From: Pseudonocardiales bacterium
GTDB lineage: Bacteria > Actinomycetota > Actinomycetes > Mycobacteriales > Jatrophihabitantaceae
NCBI GenBank assembly: GCA_030840415.1
Contig: JAVEEO010000386.1
Span: forward strand, 1-12,077
Direction of reading: 5' to 3'
DNA: 12,077 nucleotides
Shown here: positions 1 to 5,367 of the stretch, in pieces
How positions within the stretch are numbered: the stretch's first letter is position 1
How the letters are laid out: the number at the start of each line of letters is the position of its first letter
Notes under the pieces: model-generated
Databases searched by the model: none
What the model was told of the DNA's origin: nothing
The model's input: the letters and a program-made list of their open reading frames with translations, nothing else
Made by a program: the position numbers and the translations under genes

Positions 1-336
1 CCACCAGTCCTGGTCGCTGTCGAGGAAGTGGCGCAGCGTGGTGACGTCACCGGCGTTGTTGACCAGGATGTCGACGCCGCCGAACCGGTCCACCGTCGTC
101 TGGATCAGCCGGTCGACGTCGGCCGCGACGCCGGCGTCACCGCCGACACCGATCACGTTCGCGCCATTCTCGGCGAGCGCCTGTGCCGCGGCCTCGACGC
201 CGGCGACGTCGATGTCGGACAGCGCCACCGAGGCGCCCTCGGCCGCGAAACGGCTGGCGATCGCGTGCCCGATGCCGCGCGCGGCGCCGGTGACGATGGC
301 GACCTTGCCGGCCAGTTCAGCTCGTGGTGCTCCCAT
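1..336 (-). CDS. Short-chain dehydrogenase/reductase (SDR), N-terminal part
   Basis: The 112 visible residues are the Rossmann-fold half of a classical SDR oxidoreductase. Seen directly: the cofactor-binding motif TGAARGIG at residues 16-23 and the NNAG structural motif at 93-96. An Asp at residue 41, at the end of the second beta strand (ALSDID), in this family usually means NAD(H) rather than NADP(H) preference. The ATG at 336 is preceded by GGAAGGA with 4 nt spacing, which fixes the start. The catalytic Ser-Tyr-Lys part (YxxxK) lies beyond the left edge, so substrate and activity cannot be judged. It is the downstream neighbour, on the same strand, of the AhpD-like gene, separated by 234 bp; a shared redox or detoxification role is only inference. 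The reading frame is open to position 1, so the gene is truncated by the window and not visibly broken. Confidence 0.93.
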   Translation of the reverse strand, partial: MGAPRAELAGKVAIVTGAARGIGHAIASRFAAEGASVALSDIDVAGVEAAAQALAENGANVIGVGGDAGVAADVDRLIQTTVDRFGGVDILVNNAGDVTTLRHFLDSDQDWW

Positions 337-403
337 GACGTCCTTCCGGTGGTGTGGTGGCGACGGGCAGCCATGATCGTGCTGGACCGGTCGGCGCTGA
401 CCG

Positions 404-420
404 CGCACCTGCCAGGTGCG
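404..420. promoter_or_regulatory. Palindrome upstream of the SDR gene, possible operator
   Basis: Two perfect 7-bp arms, CGCACCT and AGGTGCG, flank a 3-bp spacer. The palindrome sits 68-84 bp upstream of the SDR start, in the 234-bp gap between the AhpD-like gene stop and the SDR start. Its size and symmetry suit a dimeric repressor site. It has no trailing U-tract on the minus strand, so it does not look like an intrinsic terminator of the preceding gene. No clear -35/-10 pair was recognised. The regulator is unknown. Confidence 0.3.
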
Positions 421-570
421 GCCCATCGCGACAATACGCAGACTGCCGGTTCCCGATTCGGGCGGCCGGGGCGGGCTACCGGGCGGCGAACCGTTGTGCC
501 GATCGGGGCCAGCGGGCCGACCGCGACGATGTTGCCCCGACTGCGCGAGCGCTGCCCGGCTACCGCGTGA

Positions 571-1602
571 TCAGCCTGCGGACCTGGCGAGGGCGGACAG
601 GCCGATCCGCAACCGCGATTCGGCCGATTGGTAGGCGACAACGGCGATGACGTGGAGGATGGCGCGGTCGTCCAGGCCGGTCGAGCGGAGCGCGTCGGCG
701 TCTGCCTGACCCATCAGCCAGGGCGTGCGGCTCAGCTTGTCCGCGAACCTCACCAACGTATCGCCGTCCGCCGCATCGGGCTCGTCGGGTGGCTCGACCG
801 AGCCGTCGCAGGCGGCGCGGGCCGCTATCGATCGAAGCCGGCTGCGGGTGGCCGGCGATATCGGATCAGCGCTGTCCAGGACGTAGACGCGCCAGTGAGA
901 CCACGCCGCCTGGGCGGCCGGCAATGCTGAGAGCAGCTCGATCGAGGTGTCGACGGGCGGCCACTGCTGCGGCCCGGGTCGCTGGACCGCTTCGGTTCTG
1001 CCGCGATAGACGAACTCGGGAAGTTCGTTGCGGTAGTCCGCCTCGACTCCGGTGCCGTCGGCCACCCGGGTCAGGTAGTTGAACATGGCTACCAGCCCGA
1101 TGACGAGCACGATCGAGGTTCGCGGCAGGCCTACCTCGGACAGCTGTCGGATCTCGGCGGGACCGACCGTCCAGGGCCGGGCCGTCAGGGTTCGGGCGAA
1201 GTCGGCCAGGCAGGCATCCTGTGGTGGGACGTCGTCGAACGCCTGACCGAGGACGATGGAGCGGCTGACGGTGTCATCGCCGCTGGCTACACGCAGAAAC
1301 TCCGCGTGAGCGGTCGTTCAATAGAAGCACTCGTTCTCCCGCGACGTCACCGAGTTGATCAGCTCGCGGGAGCGCCAGGGCAGCGCGTCGTTGCTCAGCG
1401 AACCCGAGACGGCGAAGGTGCGTCGCAGCAACTCCGGATCGAGGGAGTGCGCCCGGATGATGCCGGGCGCGTCGCCGTGCGAGGGGACGTACACCGAGGG
1501 CATCGGACGGGCAGCCATCGCCAGGTAGGCATCGAGCAGGTCGCCGTCGGCCTCTTGCCTGCCGATCATTCGCACATAGGCCACGTCGCCACCTCGCTCC
1601 AT
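571..1602 (-). CDS. Two-domain CMD/AhpD-like peroxidase-related protein, candidate selenoprotein (in-frame TGA = Sec95)
   Basis: Read through one TGA, the frame gives 343 residues. Residues 1-150 resemble carboxymuconolactone decarboxylase/AhpD-type peroxidase-related proteins: an opening around VAYVRMIG, MPSVYVP, APGIIRAHSLDPELL, then RELINSV and the active site. Glu80, Cys92, the TGA codon at 95 and His99 reproduce AhpD spacing E-x11-C-x2-C-x3-H, with the second Cys replaced by TGA (1318-1320). After the TGA the same frame continues with family-like sequence (TTAHAEFLR, then FNYLTRVADGTGVEADY near residue 180). A second, degenerate domain follows (about 200-343) without a CxxC. The family reduces peroxides or handles thiol relays via the CxxC. 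If Sec is inserted, the site would be a Cys-x-x-Sec redox pair. The start is the ATG at 1602, with GGTGA 6 nt upstream. A GTG at 1584, 4 nt after AGGTGG, would also give the MAYVR opening usual in this family. Alternatives are a nonsense mutation or a sequencing error. Conventional calling would yield only 1318-1602 or 571-1110. Confidence 0.8.
1290..1308 (-). promoter_or_regulatory. Candidate bacterial SECIS hairpin
   Basis: On the minus strand, 9 nt after the TGA, 5'-CACGCGGA-GTT-TCTGCGTG folds into an 8-bp stem (one G-U pair) closed by a GUU triloop. The stem can also be read as 5 bp with a 9-nt loop starting GG. Seventeen nt separate the UGA from the apical loop. Published bacterial SECIS consensus, from memory, calls for a stem-loop just 3' of the UGA, a small apical loop with a G in its first two positions, and 16-37 nt from UGA to loop; all are met here. 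It is translated as part of the coding frame, as bacterial SECIS elements are. SelB binding is inferred, and G/C-rich DNA forms hairpins by chance. Confidence 0.6.
1318..1320 (-). other. In-frame UGA codon, probable selenocysteine position
   Basis: The minus-strand codon sequence around it reads TGC TTC TAT TGA ACG ACC GCT CAC, that is C-F-Y-U-T-T-A-H. The frame is open for 94 codons before it and 248 codons after it, with no shift needed. The codon occupies the position of the second active-site cysteine of AhpD-family proteins. A one-base change from TGC or TGT to TGA would produce the same picture without selenium. Confidence 0.65.
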
Positions 1603-1604
1603 AC

Positions 1605-1619
1605 CCGATCACCAATCGG
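1605..1619. promoter_or_regulatory. Inverted repeat just upstream of the AhpD-like gene
   Basis: CCGAT-CACCA-ATCGG, with two perfect 5-bp arms, ends 2 bp upstream of the ATG at 1602. If translation begins at the GTG at 1584 instead, it lies in the 5' leader. On the minus strand it includes GATTGG, which recurs in the second inverted repeat 27 bp further upstream. Repressor site or leader structure; the regulator is unknown. Confidence 0.3.
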
Positions 1620-1627
1620 CGGGGTAT

Positions 1628-1646
1628 GGATTGTGCCGGCCAATCC
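1628..1646. promoter_or_regulatory. Second inverted repeat upstream of the AhpD-like gene
   Basis: GGATTG and CAATCC (perfect 6-bp arms) flank a 7-bp spacer in the divergent control region. With the repeat at 1605-1619 it makes a pair of sites sharing the half-site GATTGG at 27-bp spacing on the minus strand, which suggests two operator sites on the same face-independent scale. No -10/-35 boxes can be placed with confidence. Confidence 0.33.
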
Positions 1647-1908
1647 AGCTTCGCCGAAGGTGCAGTACCTCTGATCCGCGCAAACTAACACGGCCGGCAG
1701 GCGTGATGGGTACGTTTCTTGCTCTTCACGTCCCGCTGTCCCCGCTGAGAAGCTGGGCGTGGCACACCGGCGGGTGGCGCCGTCGCGCCGACTACCTCCT
1801 GCCCTGCGGGAACCGGTTCTGTGGCGGCAGGCTTGCCCTCGGTGAGATCATGCCGCCAGGGTGCCGCTCGACGAACGTGCCGCGGCGATTCTGTCTTGGA
1901 GGGATGCC
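1647..1908. other. Divergent intergenic region, remainder
   Basis: Together with the two inverted repeats this makes a 306-bp gene-free gap between the minus-strand AhpD-like gene and the plus-strand three-gene operon, so it should contain both promoters. I see no convincing sigma-70-like boxes, no tRNA and no convincing small gene. A GTG at 1861 is in frame with the next gene, but the start at 1909 has a far better ribosome binding site (GGAGGG at 1898-1903). Confidence 0.4.
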
Positions 1909-2523
1909 ATGGCCCCGGCTCCGCTCATCACGCAGTTCGTCAACGGCCTGACCGAAGAGGACCGGAAGCGGCTGCGTCAGGTACTCAACCTGGCGGCGAA
2001 CGCCGATATCGAGGCGATCGCCGTTGCCCTGGAACCATTCGCGGCAGCGGCGCTGGCCGAGTACGTCGACCAGTTCACCGGCCGCCAGATCCCGACCCGG
2101 ATGAAAGACTTCGAGCAGTTGCGACTGCTGTATATGGCGCGGTTCGCCTTCGGCGGTCAGTTGCCGAGCCCGGACCGAGTGGCGGACCTGTTCCAGCGCA
2201 ATGCCTCCGAGTCGAAACTGCTGCTGCGCAACACCGCGACCCGTTACCGGTACGAACTGGCCGCGAGCATGAATGACGCGGTTTGGCGAGTCCTCATCAG
2301 CCTGAGTAAGAAATCCGGTGACGACTTGTGGAGCGTCGAGGTCCGTGACCTCGCCCTGCTGGACCACATGACCGAAGCGGTCCGCCGCGGCCCGGGTAAT
2401 CCGAAGGGCATCGAGCGTTCGCAGAAGGAGATGCACGTTTACCTGGTGGACAAGGCGACCATGTCGACGCTACTGAGCTTCATCGGGCACACCTACGACG
2501 AGTTCAAGGCGGCTCGCCGGTGA
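1909..2523 (+). CDS. Unknown soluble protein, first gene of a Mrr-nuclease operon
   Basis: 204 residues, no family recognised. The start is ATG 1909, with GGAGGG ending 5 nt upstream. A GTG at 1861 would add 16 residues but lacks a good ribosome binding site. The protein has no signal peptide or membrane segment and looks mostly alpha-helical. An acidic/basic helical N-terminus (EEDRKRLRQVL) is followed by an Ala-rich helix. A central stretch from about residue 85 (PSPDRVADLF, then KLLLRNTATRYRYEL) could be a helix-turn-helix-like element, but this is weak. The stop overlaps the start of the next gene in a GTGA arrangement, so the two are probably translationally coupled. Being first in an operon that ends in an Mrr-type nuclease, it may be a sensor, regulator or partner of a defence module; this is inferred from context only. 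Confidence 0.82.
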   Translation: MAPAPLITQFVNGLTEEDRKRLRQVLNLAANADIEAIAVALEPFAAAALAEYVDQFTGRQIPTRMKDFEQLRLLYMARFAFGGQLPSPDRVADLFQRNASESKLLLRNTATRYRYELAASMNDAVWRVLISLSKKSGDDLWSVEVRDLALLDHMTEAVRRGPGNPKGIERSQKEMHVYLVDKATMSTLLSFIGHTYDEFKAARR

Positions 2524-2930
2524 CCGCGCTGTCCCCGGCCACCCTCGTGGGGGTGGGATCAGCGATGGGCGTCGTGTCCGGGTTCTACTACACGACGCAG
2601 AGGGCCGACACCCGGGAACTCGCGATGCAGCCCGTCCCTTATGACGATGACGCCGCACGCGCGATGCACGGTCAGTTGCGCACCGCACGCAACGTGCTCG
2701 GCATAGTGCTCGTGCTGCACCTGGTGTTCGAAGTGCTTTTCCTGGTCGGAACGGTCGACGCCATGGCGAGCATCGGCGGCGACCAGGTTGACCCACAGCG
2801 AGTGGCGGTAGTCGTATTGTTCGCCGTCGGCCTGCTCGTCGCATGGCTGCTGGTCAGCGACCTGCGTTCCATCCTCCGCCAATATCGCAACAGCAACCGG
2901 CCGGACCCACCTCCGCCGGAGCTGGCATGA
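2520..2930 (+). CDS. Small membrane protein, second gene of the Mrr-nuclease operon
   Basis: 136 residues, family unknown. The start is the GTG at 2520, which overlaps the preceding stop (GTGA); AAGGCGG lies a short distance upstream within the previous gene. Two clear membrane helices are visible: about residues 59-78 (VLGIVLVLHLVF and following) and 94-113 (VAVVVLFAVGLLVAWLL). A weaker hydrophobic stretch lies at 7-24. An acidic loop of about 15 residues separates the two helices, and the C-terminal tail is Pro-rich (PDPPPPELA). The stop overlaps the next start in ATGA. Small membrane proteins coupled to nucleases occur in several anti-phage systems, where they anchor or sense membrane damage. 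Such a role here is inference. Confidence 0.8.
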   Translation: MTALSPATLVGVGSAMGVVSGFYYTTQRADTRELAMQPVPYDDDAARAMHGQLRTARNVLGIVLVLHLVFEVLFLVGTVDAMASIGGDQVDPQRVAVVVLFAVGLLVAWLLVSDLRSILRQYRNSNRPDPPPPELA

Positions 2931-3742
2931 CCATCTGGACCTACCGCGACAGCGCCATGGAAGGCTCGGTCCCACTGGGTTGGGACGGGCCCTGCTTCTT
3001 CTGCCGGGCGGACATGGACGAACTCCGCTCGACCCGCCGCGAGGGCGTGAACGAAAGCTGGGCACGTGCGGATGTCTTCGGCTGCCCGCGGTGTGGGTGG
3101 TGGCGCGCGTCGGAGAACTCGGTAACCAGGATGTACCGCGGCCACGGGTACGCGGTACGGATCGAGCGCCGGGCCGCCGCGGGCAGCCTCCTCGAACTCG
3201 ACGTCTCTGACCAGGCAGCGCCGATTCAGGCGATCCGTGAGACGTTGATGATCGCCCCACACAAGCTTGGCGTCATCCACCACAACCGGTTCGAGCAGGT
3301 AGTCGCCGATGTCTATCGCGACCTCGGCTACGAGGCCCGCGCGACGGCACAGAGCGGCGACGACGGAATCGACGTGATCCTGGAAGGCGACGGCGTGCGC
3401 ATCGGGATACAGGTGAAGCGATATCAGGGCGCGATCCAGGTGGAGCAGATCCGCGCACTCGCCGGCGCACTTGTGCTCAACGGCATGACCCGTGGCGTAT
3501 TCGTCACGACGTCCGGGTTCACCACCGGCGCGCCCCGGACGGTCGCGGGCTACGCGCGGGCGGGCTATCAGATTGAACTAGTGGATGGAACGCGGTTCCT
3601 CGAGCAACTCGAGATCGCCCAGCGCGAGATGTACCGTGACCGTGAAGAGCTCGTCGCCTCCATCGCGCGCGACGATCTGGTCCTCATCGGCATCGATCAC
3701 GCATGGGAACCGAAGGAGTCCGGCGAGTGGCCACGGTTCTAG
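2927..3742 (+). CDS. Zinc-ribbon plus Mrr-type restriction endonuclease
   Basis: 271 residues. The ATG at 2927 overlaps the upstream stop (ATGA) with GGAG at 2918-2921. An in-frame ATG at 2843 lies inside the membrane-protein gene and is unlikely. The N-terminus has two CxxC pairs, Cys23/Cys26 and Cys53/Cys56, consistent with a zinc ribbon. Residues about 118-225 match the Mrr-like restriction endonuclease fold (PF04471 type): FEQVVADVYRDLGYEA, then Asp149 in DDGIDVI and Gln162-Val-Lys164 in IQVKRY, the D-(Q/E)xK nuclease core. GVFVTTSGFTTGA at about 195 is the typical final strand of the domain. The C-terminal tail, about 45 residues, is charged. Mrr enzymes cut modified or foreign DNA; the target here cannot be deduced. 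As last gene of a tightly overlapping trio it is the probable effector. Confidence 0.9.
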   Translation: MTIWTYRDSAMEGSVPLGWDGPCFFCRADMDELRSTRREGVNESWARADVFGCPRCGWWRASENSVTRMYRGHGYAVRIERRAAAGSLLELDVSDQAAPIQAIRETLMIAPHKLGVIHHNRFEQVVADVYRDLGYEARATAQSGDDGIDVILEGDGVRIGIQVKRYQGAIQVEQIRALAGALVLNGMTRGVFVTTSGFTTGAPRTVAGYARAGYQIELVDGTRFLEQLEIAQREMYRDREELVASIARDDLVLIGIDHAWEPKESGEWPRF

Positions 3743-4102
3743 CCCGTCGCCCGGTCGCCTGCTGTCGGACGAGATAGGTGGGCTCGGTCGCGGCGTTCGT
3801 TGTGGTCGCTGCAGGAGCAAGGCTGTATCTCATTGGGGCCCTATGAAGAAGCGTCTTCGGGTCTTCACCTCTCGCGGAGTTCGCGCCGTAGTGCTGCGAA
3901 CCGTTGCGCTGGATGGCCTCGAGGGCCGCATCCTGCGCAGGCTGACCGCTGACAAGCACGCAACGAGCGTCGGCACCGACGTATATCAGGCCGTTCGTGC
4001 GATCGTCCCCGAATCACGAGACCCGTTCGGGGCGGCCGTATCGCTGCCGCTCGACGACATCATCATCGCTGCCGGCTACCTGATCAAGGTGCCCCACTCG
4101 CC

Positions 4103-4111
4103 GGGGGGGGG
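4103..4111 (+). repeat. G9 homopolymer inside a coding region
   Basis: Nine consecutive G at the exact point where coding character moves to the next frame. Homopolymers of this length are prone both to replication slippage and to sequencing miscounts. Confidence 0.9.
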
Positions 4112-4278
4112 CACGGTTGATAGGCCGGCCGAAGTGGACCCTCGCGGCGGTGCCGGAGCGGTACCCGGAGCTGACCGATCGGGTTGAGGCTCTGGCCCAG
4201 GCGTGGCGTGCTTTCCTGACGGACCCGGCCTATCACGCGATCTGCGACGCGGTGCGACGGGCCATCCAAAGCCGCCGG

Positions 4279-4320
4279 GAGTCCGACACCGACGGCCTGG
4301 AATCCGACACCGGCGGGCTC
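4279..4320 (+). repeat. Two tandem 21-bp repeats encoding ESDT(D/G)GL
   Basis: Positions 4279-4299 and 4300-4320 encode ESDTDGL and ESDTGGL, the acidic C-terminal tail of the interrupted gene. That the duplication keeps frame and amino-acid sequence supports this frame as the coding one. Confidence 0.7.
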
Positions 4321-4325
4321 GACTG

Positions 4326-4730
4326 ATGCATTCCATGTCAGCCGCGGTGGCGACCGTCGCGACGGAATCCGCGCACGGCAGCGACGACGCGGCCGGGTCG
4401 GGGCTCCTCTCCGAAACCGTGGAGCGGGAGGCCAGCTCGCTGCGTGCCGTCTTCCGTGAGCGCAGGATCTCGCTGACGACGATGGACCGGCCGCTGCGGT
4501 GGGCTACCGGTGGCGCGCTGGCGAGCCCGCTCGGCGTTGCCCTGCTCATTGCCCTGCGGGATGTCCCGGCATCGAATGTGGTGCTCGGCCGCAGCGGTGG
4601 CCAGGTAGTCCAGGTATCGGCGCCCTTGTTCATCGCCACCCTTGCGCTGCTGGCACTCGGGCTGGCCTACCTGGTTACCGGCGCCATCTTGGCCAGTTGG
4701 CGCTCGCCCGCCAGATTCGGGCGCCGCTGA
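4326..4730 (+). CDS. Small membrane protein of unknown function
   Basis: 134 residues from ATG 4326, which overlaps the previous stop (TGATG) and so implies translational coupling. An N-terminal cytoplasm-like region of about 55 residues is Ala/Ser-rich with charged helix content (SETVEREASSLRAVFRERR). Two hydrophobic helices follow at about 59-77 (GGALASPLGVALLIAL) and 101-123 (LFIATLALLALGLAYLVTGAIL), then a short basic tail (SWRSPARFGRR). No family recognised. The following sequence continues with coding character in another frame, so this may be the first half of a longer four-helix protein that is broken, rather than a free-standing gene. Confidence 0.6.
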   Translation: MHSMSAAVATVATESAHGSDDAAGSGLLSETVEREASSLRAVFRERRISLTTMDRPLRWATGGALASPLGVALLIALRDVPASNVVLGRSGGQVVQVSAPLFIATLALLALGLAYLVTGAILASWRSPARFGRR

Positions 4731-4743
4731 CCAGCGGCAGATC

Positions 4744-5359
4744 GTGCGCCAGCTCGCCGCCGCCGCCGATTTCGGCGAATGGGGCGGTCTGCTGGGCGAG
4801 CGGGTTACCACGGCAGCGCGAGGCAAGTCCGAGCGCGCACCGGCACTGCTGGCCAGTTGCCTGGCCGCCTCGTTGCTCGGTGGTACTGGCCGGCTACTTC
4901 ACCATCTTCGCTGGCTATTCGTAGTGCTGCGAATCGCCTCACCGACACCGTGCGCTGTCACTGCACCGCCGACGGTGGCCGACGACGCTGAGCATCGCAG
5001 TGGTCTTCGCCGTGTGTGCCGTCGGCAGTTATCTGATCGCACCGATCAGCACCGTGCTGGCCCACGGCTTCACCGCAACGAGCAAGCCGGCCGAGCAGGT
5101 CGAGGACGGCCGGTTCACGAGCAGCGCCGATGTCGTCGCCGGCCGCGGCGGTGCCGGCAAGACCGCTTTCATCGTGCTGATCCCGCGTGGCTGGCTGCAT
5201 AGCAGCTCCGGCGACGTGGAGGTATGGAGCAACTGCGCCGTACCGGGCGCATCTCCCGGGCAGTCCGGCGCGTCGTTCGAGCGAGTGGCGATTACCTCGG
5301 TTTCCGCCGCCGTCACTGCCGCCAGTCGCCGGTGCTTGCTGACAGCCTGCCCGCGTGAC
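4744..5359 (+). pseudogene. Broken membrane-protein gene (frameshift and in-frame TAG)
   Basis: Coding character runs through this stretch but no single frame stays open. From GTG 4744 the first frame reads RQLAAAADFGEWGGLLGERV and then ALLASCLAASLL. At about 4879 the adjacent frame takes over with VVLAGYFTIFAGYS, completing a membrane helix, and meets TAG at 4922-4924. The same frame resumes after the TAG with a basic stretch (HRRRWPTTL), a second helix (SIAVVFAVCAVGSYLI) and an outside domain of about 100 residues with Cys. Deleting one G near 4879 would join the first pieces. The end is uncertain, because the last open frame runs to 5482, antisense to the hydrolase repeats, while a neighbouring frame stops at 5357-5359. 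The boundaries are approximate. The alternatives are sequencing errors or real decay. Confidence 0.45.
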
Positions 5360-5367
5360 TCGTCCTC

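Larger units (their letters stand above)
3843..4326 (+). pseudogene. Unknown gene interrupted by a frameshift at a G9 tract
   Basis: From ATG 3843 the frame encodes a plausible protein (MKKRLRVFTSRGV, LEGRILRRL, DDIIIAAGYLIKVPHSP) up to a run of nine G at 4103-4111. It then enters low-quality Gly/Arg-rich sequence and stops at 4187. The neighbouring frame becomes coding immediately after the run (LIGRPKWTLAAVPERYPEL, AFLTDPAYHAICDAVRRAIQ) and stops at 4326, overlapping the next start by one base. With eight G the two parts join into one 160-residue protein. No family was recognised. The upstream ribosome binding site is weak (GGGG just before CCCTATG). The interruption may be a homopolymer sequencing error, a recent mutation, or a phase-variable switch. 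If not joined, the second half could start at TTG 4117. Confidence 0.6.

Noticed and set aside
28..570. A 180-codon plus-strand open frame over the SDR gene and the following gap
   Set aside because: Antisense to clear SDR motifs (TGAARGIG, NNAG), with Asp/Arg/Gly-rich shadow composition.
1274..1615. A 113-codon open frame on the minus strand overlapping the first part of the AhpD-like gene
   Set aside because: Its Arg-rich translation has no family character, while the overlapping frame carries the AhpD motifs. It is a GC-bias shadow.
2843..2926. An upstream ATG at 2843 that would extend the Mrr nuclease by 28 residues
   Set aside because: It lies within the membrane-protein gene and adds low-complexity Pro/Gln sequence; the ATG at 2927 has GGAG and the ATGA overlap matching the operon style.
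4922..4924. In-frame TAG as pyrrolysine or programmed readthrough
   Set aside because: The flanking gene also needs a frameshift nearby, and no Pyl context exists; decay or sequence error is simpler.
5145..5168. GRGGAGKT resembling a Walker A (P-loop) motif in the broken membrane-protein gene
   Set aside because: It lies in a short outside domain after a membrane helix, with no Walker B or NTPase fold around it; chance match in Gly/Ala-rich sequence.
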